A program made the position numbers and the translations under genes. Source: Variovorax ginsengisoli (GTDB lineage Bacteria; Pseudomonadota; Gammaproteobacteria; Burkholderiales; Burkholderiaceae_C). Taken from it: DNA of 64,000 nt. A model generated the notes under the pieces. That model was not told the DNA's origin. It made no database searches and was given only the letters and a program-made list of their open reading frames with translations. Positions 1 to 8,369 of this stretch are shown piece after piece. How positions within the stretch are numbered: the stretch's first letter is position 1; every line of letters starts with the position of its first letter. The DNA is taken from assembly GCF_006438845.1 (NCBI RefSeq), contig NZ_RCZJ01000002.1:75145-139144 (forward strand), given 5' to 3'.

Positions 1-345
1 TTCGTCGGCGACGCTCGCCCGATAGCCGTCTTGCCCTGCATTGCGACCGATCTCGCGGCTGATGGTCGACGGTGCCCGGCCAAGTCGGGCGGCCACCGAG
101 CGCATCGACTCACCAACGATCAGCGCACGAGAGATCTCTTCTCGCTCTGCCAGGGTCAACGCAGTGGCGCCGCGCCTGCGCTGCGGCGGTCGAATGCCAC
201 CGGTCTTCGACAAGATGTTGTGGATCGAAGTGTGAGGTCGATCAAACAGATGGCCAATCTGATGGAGAGTCCAGCCTTCCTTCCAGCGCTCCCACATCAA
301 TGCCTTCTGGGCGTCCGTATAGTAGGTTCGCGTCCGGTACTTCAT
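1..345 (-). CDS. IS30-family transposase, N-terminal part (cut by window edge)
   Basis: The minus strand reads as 115 codons with no stop up to the window edge. It starts with ATG (MKYRTRTYY), preceded by AAGGAG about eight bases upstream. The protein has the layout of the N-terminal DNA-binding part of IS30-family transposases: a first helix-turn-helix (WTLHQIGHLFDRPHTSIHN), then a second one (AEREEISRALIVGESMRSVA followed by ARLGRAPSTISREIGRN). The catalytic DDE domain would lie to the left of the window, so whether the gene is intact cannot be judged. Family recognition is from sequence memory. Its likely role is DNA cleavage and strand transfer for its own element. Confidence 0.85.
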   Translation of the reverse strand, partial: MKYRTRTYYTDAQKALMWERWKEGWTLHQIGHLFDRPHTSIHNILSKTGGIRPPQRRRGATALTLAEREEISRALIVGESMRSVAARLGRAPSTISREIGRNAGQDGYRASVADE

Positions 346-404
346 CTGCAACACTCCTTCTGCCTCAGCAGTGGTTAGTGTGTTGCATCGACCAGTTGAA
401 TCCG
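1..404. mobile_element. One end of an IS30-family insertion sequence
   Basis: The transposase start lies about 60 bases from a segment (TGTTGCATCGACCAGTTGAA at 379-398) that resembles the terminal inverted repeat of IS30-type elements, so the element probably ends near 380-404. The other end is outside the window. No target duplication can be checked. The exact boundary is an inference. Confidence 0.55.
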
Positions 405-474
405 CCGCCGAAAGCAGCCGGTCGCAGGATGCCACAGGGCGCGCTCGGTGCCCTGAATCGCGGCTCCGGCCAAG

Positions 475-545
475 CTGGCCAGCGCCTGCGTCGGCGGCGC
501 CGATCGGACCTGGGTGATGAACCAGCAGCGGAAGACGCGCACCTC
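475..545. repeat. Degenerate dispersed repeat, copy 1 (partner at 16756-16826)
   Basis: This roughly 70-bp stretch aligns with 16756-16826 over its length. The best shared block is CCGATCGGACCTG, followed by GATGAA and GAAGACGC. Both copies sit in gene-poor DNA at opposite ends of the accessory region. The nature of the parent element is unknown. It may be a remnant of a mobile element. Confidence 0.5.
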
Positions 546-593
546 TAGCCGGCGACGTGTGCATCTAGAGAAGCGCGACATCCACTAGCAGTT

Positions 594-641
594 CGCAGCG
601 ATGCTACAAATCGAGAGCGCAGCGATGCTACAAATCGAGAG
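594..641. repeat. Perfect 24-bp tandem duplication
   Basis: CGCAGCGATGCTACAAATCG plus GAGAG-type ending occurs twice head to tail with no mismatch (594-617 and 618-641). Only two copies are present and there is no spacer, so it is not a CRISPR. It probably arose by slippage or as an insertion scar. Confidence 0.85.
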
Positions 642-1157
642 GGGGGTACTCCGCCGATGTCATGGTGATCAGTGCTCGGCCTTCGCAAGCTGTTCGCGTC
701 GCGCGGTAGGAGTAGCGAGCCTCCACGACGTTCACGTCTACTGCTTTACCGAATGAAGGATGAGAGGCTCCGCGAGAGAACCGTAAAACGCCGACATGGC
801 GTGGCCGCTGAGCGGTCCTTCGATACGCTTGGATGGGATCACAAGCGATGTTGCCGCAGTCCCGTCGCCAAACGACTACGCTTCATAAAAACGCGCCACA
901 GTGTCCACGGCGCTTCCGGGTAACTGCGCAGGAGATGGTGGCCATCGCGAACAGTACTCCTGCCGACTCTCAGAGGTTAGACGGCATCACCACGCGCCTG
1001 CCTTGAATCGGAAGCCACTTGACTTCATCAAGCGACGGCAAATTCTTGGGCCTAGCGTGGAGACCATTGGCTGATTCCCCATCGACGTCAGGAGGCGCGG
1101 CGTCGGCAAAACGAGAGGCCCGCCACCCTTTGGGGGGGCCCTCTTAAGGCTCGAGCC

Positions 1158-1649
1158 CTAGCGTCCGTCGCGGTCGGAATCACCTGGGATCGCGCGCTCC
1201 ACTGCGTTGCTAGCGCGGTCCCAGGCATCGCGAGTAGCGTGTTTGGCATGTTCCCATTCCAGCTTCGACTTGCCGCGAGTGGTGCCCCAATCTCGGCTGA
1301 GCTCAGGCTCGACGTCATCGAAGGAGCGCTCTGGGTTGCGTGAATAAGCGTCCACTCCATGACGGTAAGCCGGACCGTAGTCGTCGTAGGTCGCGCCAGG
1401 CGTAATGTACGGTCGGCTGGAGTAGTTGTCCTTCCAGTAGGCGTCTTCAGCAACCGGGTCGGTCTTCATGCTGCGTCCCGCGACCGCTCCGGCCACAGCT
1501 CCCACAGCAGCGCCGACAAGCGCGCCAACGGGACCGGTCATTCCCCCGACTGCGGCACCTGCAGCGGCTCCACCCGCAACGCCGCCGATTGCCCCGCCGA
1601 CGACGGCACCTGTTCCGGTCGCTGCGGGCTTGTCATTGATGTCTGCCAT
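1158..1649 (-). CDS. Glycine-zipper domain protein, probably envelope-associated
   Basis: The 163-aa protein starts at an ATG with AAGGAA seven bases upstream. This start is preferred to longer in-frame versions because the glycine-rich domain follows directly. Residues about 14 to 62 form two alanine/glycine-rich hydrophobic stretches with GxxxG spacing (GAVVGGAIGGVAGGAAAGAA), as in glycine-zipper membrane proteins. The C-terminal 95 residues are polar and charged, with many Tyr, Asp and Arg, and are probably soluble. Relatives tend to be stress or envelope-associated small proteins with no known reaction. No partner gene is adjacent. Confidence 0.75.
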   Translation of the reverse strand: MADINDKPAATGTGAVVGGAIGGVAGGAAAGAAVGGMTGPVGALVGAAVGAVAGAVAGRSMKTDPVAEDAYWKDNYSSRPYITPGATYDDYGPAYRHGVDAYSRNPERSFDDVEPELSRDWGTTRGKSKLEWEHAKHATRDAWDRASNAVERAIPGDSDRDGR

Positions 1650-1963
1650 TTTGTGTTCCTTTTGCAAGTTGACGAGACCTCCAGGATGTCCACGACACGC
1701 ACCGCCCGGATGTCCAAACCTGCCCCAGGTAACGCGAGCGTTGACCTTGTCGCCGCGAAATCCATGGCCTACGTACGCCGGTCGTCGGATAGCGTCAATT
1801 TTCCGCCCAGGCGGAACTTCCAATTGCCTTTGTCGCATCAGTTGGCGTTGCTAGCCTTCGGTTTTGAGATGTCCACCGGGCGTCGAAACCTTTTGTTTTC
1901 GACGACGAGGTAAATGAGCCACTGTCTGACAAAGACTTTGGACGAGCGAACGAAGAATTCAGA

Positions 1964-1980
1964 ATGTGAGTTTTTCCCAT
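1964..1980. promoter_or_regulatory. Near-palindromic site, copy 1 (partner at 7945-7961)
   Basis: ATGTGAGTTTTTCCCAT differs by one base from the perfect palindrome at 7945-7961. It ends 24 bases before the ATG at 2005, as expected for an operator or promoter-overlapping site. The binding factor is unknown. The TGTGA half resembles CRP/FNR-type half-sites, but the 5-bp spacer does not fit those families. Confidence 0.4.
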
Positions 1981-2004
1981 TTAGTACGTTTCAGTGGAGG
2001 GTCG

Positions 2005-2523
2005 ATGTCGGCTCCTGAATTTTTTCTCCTCGACCGTCGTGCAGACGGTCGCCCCGCCTTCGATCCCAACGCAGCAGTTCTGGGGCACGTGATGCGTTCC
2101 GGAGAGGCTTCTGAGGCGCATTCAAACGAGCGCTTCGGCAAGTGCTCGAGCGGCCTGCAGCGGGAGACCAGCCATTTGGACACGCGCGTCTTTGCGTTGC
2201 TGCCCTCTCCAAAACATGGATGTGATCAGGGCTTGATCGGCACGTCGAACAAGGCACAGAAGACGCCGCGGATGATGGCGCCTGCACCCGCTGCCGAAAA
2301 AATCTCGGTGAGAGGCGTCAGCACGAATTTCACGGTTCAAGGCGAGCCGACGGCGGACAGCTACGGTGGAACGTTCGAATACACAACGCCTGCGCCGCTC
2401 GTGGACTCACCGACTGAACGGACGGTCTGGACCCTTGCCGTCGACCGGTCGCTTCCATGCATCGCCTTCTGTATTTTTATCAACGCTGCTGCGCTCGCCG
2501 TCGTCCTGCCGAGAATCCTGTGA
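2005..2523 (+). CDS. Hypothetical protein of 172 aa (uncertain)
   Basis: This open frame starts with ATG preceded by GGAGGG at short spacing and begins MSAPEFFLLDRRADGR. Third-codon-position GC is lower than in the core genes, but that fits the surrounding accessory DNA. The C-terminal 30 residues contain a hydrophobic stretch (CIAFCIFINAAALAVVL) that could be a membrane segment. I do not recognise a family. The near-palindromic site 24 bases upstream is shared with another gene and gives some support. The middle of the frame is compositionally noisy, so it may be a decayed gene. Confidence 0.35.
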   Translation: MSAPEFFLLDRRADGRPAFDPNAAVLGHVMRSGEASEAHSNERFGKCSSGLQRETSHLDTRVFALLPSPKHGCDQGLIGTSNKAQKTPRMMAPAPAAEKISVRGVSTNFTVQGEPTADSYGGTFEYTTPAPLVDSPTERTVWTLAVDRSLPCIAFCIFINAAALAVVLPRIL

Positions 2524-2601
2524 GGTTCTCTTCGCGTCAGATGCTGCGACGTTGCACGGTGCTTCGCTCCAACCAACCGACAAATAAGAAAGTCCCGACG
2601 A

Positions 2602-4368
2602 ATGTCCTTTCCCGATGAGAAGAGCCCGCCCGAGAGGATGACGCCTCGCCAGAGTCCTGCATCAGAGAGCGACTCGACGACCGCCAGTCGCCGCTCGGTG
2701 CTTCGCAACGCTGTGCTGTTCGCAATGTTCGCTGGCACCGGCATCGGCGTGACAGCGTGTGGTGGAGGCGGAAGCGGCAACGACGAGGGTGGTTCACCGA
2801 ACCCGCCTCCGGAGTCCAGCGGCTCCGTTTTCAAGCATGGAATCGCCAGCGGCGATCCCTTGTCTGATCGCGTGATCCTCTGGACTCGCGTCACGCCCGC
2901 AGCGCCAGGCACCATCAACGTTGTATGGGAGGTATCGAGTGACGAGCGCTTCGGCGTCATCGTGGCCAGAGGGACCGCGAGCACCGGTCCCGATCGCGAC
3001 TACACCGTGAAAGTCGATGCCATGGGGCTGCAGCCTGCAAGCGTCAACTACTACCGATTCTTCATTGGGGAAGACACCTCGCCGATTGGGCGCACGAAGA
3101 CGCTGCCGGTAGGCGGTGTGGCGCAGGCCAAGTTGGCGGTCGTGTCGTGCGCCAACTTCCCGAGCGGCTATTTCAATGTGTACGCAGACATCGCGAAGCG
3201 CGCCGACATCGACGTTGTGCTTCACCTGGGCGACTACATCTACGAGTTCGGCCGGTTGGGCTATGCCTCCCAGCTTGCCATTGCCATCGACCGGGAGTCC
3301 AAACCCGACCATGAGGTTCTGACGTTGGAGGACTACCGACAACGTCATGCGCAGTACCGCACTGATGCCGACCTGCGTGCCATGCATGCACGATTTCCGA
3401 TGATCGCTGTCTGGGATGACCACGACCTTGCCGACAACACGTGGTCAGGCGGTGCCGCCAACCACGATGAAGCGAGCGAGGGCAGCTTTGCAGCGCGACG
3501 CAGCGCCGCAGTCCAGGCGTACCACGAGTGGCTTCCGACGCGCCTTCCAGACCCCACCGACCCGTTGAAAATCTATCGATCGTTCGACTTCGGGACGTTG
3601 GCGTCGCTGCACATGCTCGACACACGTCTGATCGGCCGCGATAAGCAGCTCTCGCTCGATCAGCATCTTGCTGGCGAGTCTGCCTCGACGTCGCGTCAGC
3701 TACTTGGACAGGCACAGCTCGACTGGCTCTCTGCCCGCATGGCTGCATCGGCGGGCACGTGGCAGGTGCTCGGCCAGCAGGTCTTGATGATGCGCATGGC
3801 CATTCCATTGAGCGTTGCGACTGCGATGACGGTAGAGACCTTGACGGCTTACGTCGTCGCGCAGTCCACGCCGGAAGCGGCCCGCAGCGACAGCCAGCGG
3901 ACGCTGCTGGCGCAGACCAAGGCCCCGTACAACCTGGACGCCTGGGATGGCTACCCGGCTGCGCGCGACGCTGTCCTCGGGCTTGCACGCGACCAGCGAA
4001 AGAATCTCATCTCGCTCGCGGGCGATACGCACAACGCCTGGGCTGGAAACCTGACCGACATCGGCGGTCAGCGGGTCGGCGTGGAGTTCGCTACCGCCTC
4101 CGTGTCCTCGCCGGGGTTCGAGCGCGCGCTGCCATTGGTCGCGAACGATCTGCTCTCCGACGCCTTCCGACGAATGGTCGACGACCTTCGCTACGCCGAA
4201 ACGAGCAAACGGGGCTATGCCGTGTTGACGCTGAGTCCGGCGGAGGCACGCTGCGAATACTTGGAAGTCAGCACGGTTCTCAGCCGTGAATACTCGGTCA
4301 AGACGGCCGCGACGCTGCGTGCTCTGCCTGGGGTCGGCAATCTGGAAGTGACGTCCAGTTTGGTGTGA
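2602..4368 (+). CDS. phoD: PhoD-family alkaline phosphatase/phosphodiesterase, Tat lipoprotein type
   Basis: The 588-aa product matches the PhoD metallophosphatase family, calcium/iron enzymes that release phosphate from phosphate esters outside the cytoplasm. The N-terminus has a twin-arginine motif (SRRSVLRN, RR at 30-31), a hydrophobic stretch and a lipobox (VTAC, Cys53), then a glycine/serine linker. This suggests Tat export and lipid anchoring. Family motifs in order are VVSCAN, HLGDYIYEFG, AVWDDHDLADNTW and SLAGDTHNAW. The ATG used has only a weak AGAAAG upstream, and an in-frame ATG at 2638 is possible. No Pho-box or phosphate transporter is visible nearby, so phosphate control is inferred only from the family. 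Confidence 0.9.
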   Translation: MSFPDEKSPPERMTPRQSPASESDSTTASRRSVLRNAVLFAMFAGTGIGVTACGGGGSGNDEGGSPNPPPESSGSVFKHGIASGDPLSDRVILWTRVTPAAPGTINVVWEVSSDERFGVIVARGTASTGPDRDYTVKVDAMGLQPASVNYYRFFIGEDTSPIGRTKTLPVGGVAQAKLAVVSCANFPSGYFNVYADIAKRADIDVVLHLGDYIYEFGRLGYASQLAIAIDRESKPDHEVLTLEDYRQRHAQYRTDADLRAMHARFPMIAVWDDHDLADNTWSGGAANHDEASEGSFAARRSAAVQAYHEWLPTRLPDPTDPLKIYRSFDFGTLASLHMLDTRLIGRDKQLSLDQHLAGESASTSRQLLGQAQLDWLSARMAASAGTWQVLGQQVLMMRMAIPLSVATAMTVETLTAYVVAQSTPEAARSDSQRTLLAQTKAPYNLDAWDGYPAARDAVLGLARDQRKNLISLAGDTHNAWAGNLTDIGGQRVGVEFATASVSSPGFERALPLVANDLLSDAFRRMVDDLRYAETSKRGYAVLTLSPAEARCEYLEVSTVLSREYSVKTAATLRALPGVGNLEVTSSLV

Positions 4369-4600
4369 GCGCTGAGATGCTGGCGTAGGAGCGCGCCGGA
4401 TCGACGCTCCACTGTACGACGCAGGCAGCAACGCGCATGCGGGTGCAAGAACACGCTTGGAGCGACGCTCGATTCTGTGTGCAGAGCAAAGATCTCCTCA
4501 ACGTCCGTCTGCTTAGACCGTTCACACAAGCGACCGTTGTGTGACGGTCGTTAACGCCCATTCGGCAGCGGCGCCGGCGCTTTATGGTCAGTCGCAGGGG

Positions 4601-4831
4601 CTACGTTGGCGCAGCGGCCCGGAAGCGCGGCCCGACGCGTGGGTCTTTCACCAGCTTCAGGTACTCGACGTTGCCAGCGTTCCATGCCTCCTTCCACGTT
4701 CGAAAGCCGTGCACCGCCGACGAGTGCTCGGACCAGCCGGCGTGGTCAGTCATGGTTTCCAAGATCGTCCAGAAGAAATCGTCGTGGTCGTGTTCTTCGA
4801 TGGAAAGGGCGAGGTGACGCAGTTGGGTCAT
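4601..4831 (-). CDS. Small conserved-looking protein of 76 aa, function unknown
   Basis: The frame starts MTQLRHLALSIEEHDHDDFF and ends in a basic tail. The body (WTILETMTDHAGWSEHSS, then WKEAWNAGNVEYLKL) has the look of a small soluble protein family that I have seen in betaproteobacteria without a function. A longer in-frame version upstream lacks this character, so the internal ATG was chosen. The ribosome binding site is weak. It stands alone, convergent with phoD. Confidence 0.5.
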   Translation of the reverse strand: MTQLRHLALSIEEHDHDDFFWTILETMTDHAGWSEHSSAVHGFRTWKEAWNAGNVEYLKLVKDPRVGPRFRAAAPT

Positions 4832-4931
4832 GTGGACTTTCAGAGGTAAGCGCGCGAACCGACCGGGGGTCCCAGGGCTCGAGTGACCCTCCCACGGCGA
4901 GCGCGCGTTGGGATGCCGCAGAATCAGAGGC

Positions 4932-5159
4932 ATGAAGGAGCTCAAGGATTTCATCGCCGACCTTCGTTTCGAAACAGAGGAAGCACTCGCCACGAGAAGC
5001 TCCAGAGGTCTGATCGCCAGCAACATCGCCGTGAGCTGCATTCCCGTTGTCTGCTCCGATGGTGAAACGGCGGTCATCTACACCGTGAACGGCAAGCGCG
5101 CCACCTTGGGCCAAGCGGCGCGCGAACTCAAGGCCGCGGCAGCCGCCGCGCAGCAGTAG
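4932..5159 (+). CDS. Hypothetical protein of 75 aa
   Basis: The frame starts MKELKDFIADLRFETEEALA and ends in an alanine-rich tail. Composition and the hydrophobic/charged alternation are protein-like, with a middle segment (IAVSCIPVVCSDGETAVIYTV) that could be a beta hairpin. The AGAGG upstream is only about two bases from the ATG, which is poor for initiation. No family is recognised. Confidence 0.4.
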   Translation: MKELKDFIADLRFETEEALATRSSRGLIASNIAVSCIPVVCSDGETAVIYTVNGKRATLGQAARELKAAAAAAQQ

Positions 5160-5311
5160 TCGCCAGTTGCATTGGCGGCCGACCATCAAAGGCCGGCTTT
5201 CAGCAGGCCTCTGCATGGCCCGCGCCCGGGCCTCCTGCGCTGCCAGCCATTCTGCTGCAGACGGTTGACGCCGGACCAGAGTCCGCGCATCTTTCGAGCA
5301 TCGGCCCGCGA

Positions 5312-6745
5312 TTAATCAAAGCTCACCCGCGTCGCGATCAGCACGTCATTCACGATGCGATCGCCACTGATACTGACCTTGGTGCCGTTGCCCAAGTTTG
5401 ATGCTGTGCCGTTGACGAACTGAACCCCTAGGTCCGAGGCGTTCACCTGCTGCCCCTTCACCTTGAAATCGGCAGCAGACTTGAACGAGCCGATCGTCCC
5501 CATGGCAGTGAAGGAGGCTGCGCTTGCGCCTCCTGGGGTTTTCTTGATCTTGATCTTGGTGGCCACCAGCACGCCGTTGGCAACCGTGCCGGCCACGTCG
5601 AGTTCAACGCCATTTGCGATGCCCGCCAGCGGACCCCCGGAGACCTGCGCTGACGAAGCATCAACCGGCGTGCCCAGCACCCGGAAACTGCGGGTCGTGC
5701 TGAAGTCCGTGACGACGCCTCCCAGCTGGCGCCGTGTGCCATCGCGCAGGGACACCGGGTACCAGAGCTCGACCGAGGCTGCTCGCAGTACGCCGGAGGC
5801 CGGCTGTGCGTTCGCACGGACCCGCACGTTGACGCCTGCAGCCACGGCCGCCGGGACCGCATTCTGTTGGAACTCCACGGTCAGGCCGCCAAGGACGAAA
5901 TGGCGATTGCCGCTGTCCAGGTTCTGCACGGTGCCCGTGATGATGGGCGAGTTGGCCGGCTGCTGCTCGACGCGTGTCGCGCGCAGCACGCCTTGGCCTG
6001 CAGGCAGGCCCCACACCTGAACGGTCATGCCAGGCGTCACGGCACTCAAGCCAGAAATGTTGCCCCAGACCGTGGTCGAGTCAGTGTTGATGGTCGTGCC
6101 CAGCACGACGAGGTTCCCGCTGGTCACATCCACCGAGACAACGGTCCCGCGGGCATCGGCGGCCGACTCGACCTCGGTGGCGACCCCAGTTGTGAAGTCT
6201 GCATTGGTCGGGCCGTTCACCTTCGCGGTCATGCCGAGTTGCAGCACCGGCGCGTCGCGCAGCTTCAGCACGGCCGAGTCGGTGTTGTACCGCACGCCGT
6301 TGACGATGATGCTGGCCACGCCGCCGACGCCGCCGACGCCCGAATCGCCGCTGTCCCCAGCAGAAGCCGAGGCGCCGGTCCCACCTGAACCAACGCCGCC
6401 GGTGTCGCCCGCCGACGCTGATGCGCCGGTGCCGCCGGAGCCAACGCCGCCAGCACCGCTCGCCGACGCAGTCGCACCGGTGCCGTCGGAACTGCCGTTC
6501 GAACCGCTAGAGGCACCTGCGCTCGATCCAGAACCGCCTGGCCCGCCATCGCTGACGGACTGTGCGGCGAATCCCCATTCAGGCGCGCTGGCAGACGTGA
6601 AGGTCAGTGCCCCGGAAGAAGCCTGACCGGTAGATGCATTCGCGCTATTTGCACTGCCATCACCACTGCCACCGCCACCGCCACCACAGGAAAGGATGAG
6701 TGGCATCGACATGGCCAACAGGCCACGAAGGAGAAGATTTTTCAT
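5312..6745 (-). CDS. DUF5666 repeat lipoprotein
   Basis: The 477-aa protein has a signal peptide ending in a lipobox (ILSC, Cys20), then a low-complexity Gly/Ser/Ala linker with about three copies of a 17-residue repeat (GTGASASAGDTGGVGSG, residues 88-131). From about residue 155 come tandem beta-rich units of the DUF5666 type, each with a pattern like GTVVSVD...LVVLGTTI...G. It is probably a surface or periplasmic lipoprotein of beta-strand repeats. Its biochemical function is unknown. Its ATG overlaps the stop of the DUF6502 gene by four bases, so the two are translationally coupled. Confidence 0.85.
   Translation of the reverse strand: MKNLLLRGLLAMSMPLILSCGGGGGGSGDGSANSANASTGQASSGALTFTSASAPEWGFAAQSVSDGGPGGSGSSAGASSGSNGSSDGTGATASASGAGGVGSGGTGASASAGDTGGVGSGGTGASASAGDSGDSGVGGVGGVASIIVNGVRYNTDSAVLKLRDAPVLQLGMTAKVNGPTNADFTTGVATEVESAADARGTVVSVDVTSGNLVVLGTTINTDSTTVWGNISGLSAVTPGMTVQVWGLPAGQGVLRATRVEQQPANSPIITGTVQNLDSGNRHFVLGGLTVEFQQNAVPAAVAAGVNVRVRANAQPASGVLRAASVELWYPVSLRDGTRRQLGGVVTDFSTTRSFRVLGTPVDASSAQVSGGPLAGIANGVELDVAGTVANGVLVATKIKIKKTPGGASAASFTAMGTIGSFKSAADFKVKGQQVNASDLGVQFVNGTASNLGNGTKVSISGDRIVNDVLIATRVSFD
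6355..6495 (-). repeat. In-frame 51-bp coding repeat in the DUF5666 lipoprotein
   Basis: Three neighbouring units, the last incomplete, encode the 17-residue linker repeat GTGA(S/T)ASA followed by GGVGSG. Because the unit is a multiple of three, copy-number change would alter linker length without breaking the frame. Confidence 0.7.
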
Positions 6746-7578
6746 TGCTGCGGATGGTGTTCGGGCATCTCGTCAGAAGACGTCAAGGAGGCCTTGGGCA
6801 CATCCTCGAAGTACGTATAAATGCCCACTCTGATGCGGCCCGTTGCACTTTCGCCACCGACATCGACAGCGGTTCTCATTTCATGCGCCAGCTCGTGATG
6901 CAGCGCGCCCCAGCGAGTTCGTACGAGCTGATGGATGGTTTCGCAGGCGTCCATCGACAAGCCGTCGGCAAACACTGCGCGTTCCAGCATCGGGGGACGT
7001 TCGGACAAAACGTTCGACACGGAAGCAGCGAGGTGATCACGCCCGTTGTCGGCGAAGAACGAGAGCATGCCGGCGAGGTCATTGGCAGGAATGAAGCCTT
7101 CGGCCTTCAACTCGACGCGATCACCCAGCTCGTCCACCATGCCGAGGCGGGTCAGCTCGGCGAGGATCGCTCGATGGTGCACATCGCCGCGGCTACCGAT
7201 CCACGCCATCGATTCGAAAGACGGCGCTTTGCCATCATTCGTGATGGGCAGCGTGCGCAACGCCGCATTGTCAGTGGCCATCTCCAGCCACACGGTAAGG
7301 GTCTTGGCCGCTGAAGACATCTCTGTCGGAGCGAGAGGGTCACGCGGCGCACGTACCCGGGTTGTCACTGCCCTGCGGTTGATGCCCGTGGTGATAGAGA
7401 GCTGACTGAGATTGGGCCGAATACCCTTTGCTTCCCATGACCGCTGTGCCTCTTCGAGAAGCAAGTCGTTGACCAGTTCATGAAGGTGCGGCTGCTTCAA
7501 CCCCAGACTCAGCGCCAGCCTGATCACCGGCCGCAGCACACGGGCGCAGGCGGAAAGGGCAAGAGCGAGCTGGTCCAA
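6742..7578 (-). CDS. DUF6502 family protein
   Basis: The 278-aa product matches the DUF6502 family. It has an N-terminal helical part (ACARVLRPVIRLALSLGLK, then LHELVNDLLLEEAQRSW) and a segment that looks like a winged helix (LSQLSITTGINRRAVTTRV). That suggests nucleic-acid binding or regulation. Function is not established. No ATG is available, so the TTG start is used because it gives the N-terminus typical of the family. It lies 36 bases after the 98-aa gene and overlaps the DUF5666 gene by four bases, so the three probably form one operon. Confidence 0.8.
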   Translation of the reverse strand: MDQLALALSACARVLRPVIRLALSLGLKQPHLHELVNDLLLEEAQRSWEAKGIRPNLSQLSITTGINRRAVTTRVRAPRDPLAPTEMSSAAKTLTVWLEMATDNAALRTLPITNDGKAPSFESMAWIGSRGDVHHRAILAELTRLGMVDELGDRVELKAEGFIPANDLAGMLSFFADNGRDHLAASVSNVLSERPPMLERAVFADGLSMDACETIHQLVRTRWGALHHELAHEMRTAVDVGGESATGRIRVGIYTYFEDVPKASLTSSDEMPEHHPQQ

Positions 7579-7614
7579 GGTTGGGGTTTCTTTCGTTCGT
7601 GCGCGGTAGGCCGC

Positions 7615-7911
7615 TCAGTGAAGCAGGTCCAAGTTGTCTGTGGTGCGGAACAACATGGCCGCCGTGGACTTGAGCCAGTTGGACGAACGTGGCGTCGCTA
7701 CCGGCTGCTTCAGCTCAGCCACAGCGATGGTACCTGTGGTTGTCCCGGTTACCTGCCGCTGGCACTCGCTCATCAACTTTGCCATCCGCATCATGCTGTC
7801 AGACGCGCCGGGATCGCCGCGGCGCAGCGCCTGCATACCTGCGAGATATTCGTCCGTCAGCTCCGACCAGTCAGCAAACGCACGTCCCAGCGCAAATGTT
7901 TCAACATGCAT
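7615..7911 (-). CDS. 98-aa protein, first gene of the DUF6502-DUF5666 operon
   Basis: The ATG follows GGAGA by seven to eight bases. The protein starts MHVETFALGRAFADWSELTD and is rich in Met, Ala and Arg, with predicted helices throughout and no signal peptide. I do not recognise a family. The helical character loosely recalls granule-associated phasins, but no diagnostic motif is seen. A perfect 17-bp palindrome lies 33 bases upstream of the ATG. Position suggests a common function with the two downstream genes. Confidence 0.6.
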   Translation of the reverse strand: MHVETFALGRAFADWSELTDEYLAGMQALRRGDPGASDSMMRMAKLMSECQRQVTGTTTGTIAVAELKQPVATPRSSNWLKSTAAMLFRTTDNLDLLH

Positions 7912-7944
7912 ATTCTGTCTCCGTTTGTTTGATAGGCTGAGCAT

Positions 7945-7961
7945 ATGTGAGTTTTTCACAT
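7945..7961. promoter_or_regulatory. Perfect palindrome upstream of the 98-aa gene operon (copy 2)
   Basis: ATGTGAGTTTTTCACAT has six-base arms around a five-base centre. It lies 33 bases upstream of the ATG at 7911, where an operator is expected. A copy with one mismatch lies 24 bases upstream of the ATG at 2005. Likely a transcription factor site; the factor is unknown. Confidence 0.5.
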
Positions 7962-8097
7962 TCAGCCAAGCGGCGGGGTGAAGAGGTGACTTTTGTGTGA
8001 CTTTGTTCATGGTTAGACCCATGCAGCTTGAAGGGCAGCCGCCCGTTTGCCCCCCGTCCTTTTCCCATCGACCTCGAAGAAGGTCGCAGCGCGGACA

Positions 8098-8195
8098 GAG
8101 ATTCAGGTTTTTGCTCGTCGACCTCGAGCTTTCCACCGTTGCCCAAGTATTCGACGATGCCAGTGGCCCGGAATGAGTGGCAGCTGATCTGGGGA
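8098..8195 (-). pseudogene. Tyrosine recombinase (integrase) C-terminal fragment
   Basis: The minus strand reads QISCHSFRATGIVEYLGNGG, then KLEVDEQK. HSFRATGI followed by YLxNGGxLE is the characteristic HxxR region of site-specific tyrosine recombinases. Upstream and downstream the frame has no integrase sequence, and the catalytic Tyr segment is not in frame, so this is a short relic. The rest of the 7962-8369 intergenic region shows no gene. Confidence 0.55.
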
Positions 8196-8369
8196 ACTAG
8201 CGCATGGCTTGGCTCACGGCAGGGTTGACAAGTGCCCGCGCCTCGTGGGCGAGCTATTCGGGAGTCGATGGCTGCCGCTGATCTTTTTTCTTCGGGCAAT
8301 TCCTGGTGCTTCATGCGCCGAGTCGTAGGCCCGTGGCGAGTTCGAACTGCGCCATTGCAGGCGGACAAA

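Larger units (their letters stand above)
405..1157. other. Gene-poor stretch next to the IS end
   Basis: No convincing gene is seen in these 750 bases. Open frames present (for example 672-923) lack a good ribosome binding site and resemble no known family. The stretch holds a degenerate dispersed repeat (475-545) and a perfect 24-bp tandem duplication (594-641), both described separately. Just before 1157 is an imperfect GC-rich inverted repeat (AGAGGCCC against GGGCCCTCT, 1112-1144). It could end transcription of the minus-strand gene that stops at 1158, but it lacks a clear U tract. Confidence 0.4.

Noticed and set aside
594-641. Possible CRISPR or iteron array
   Set aside because: Only two copies exist, directly adjacent without spacers, and no cas or rep gene is near.
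672-923. An 83-codon plus-strand frame near the IS end
   Set aside because: No ribosome binding site, highly Arg-rich translation and no resemblance to a family.
2361-2984. A 207-codon minus-strand frame overlapping the phoD start
   Set aside because: It is antisense to the phoD signal peptide region and has no initiation signal or known motif.
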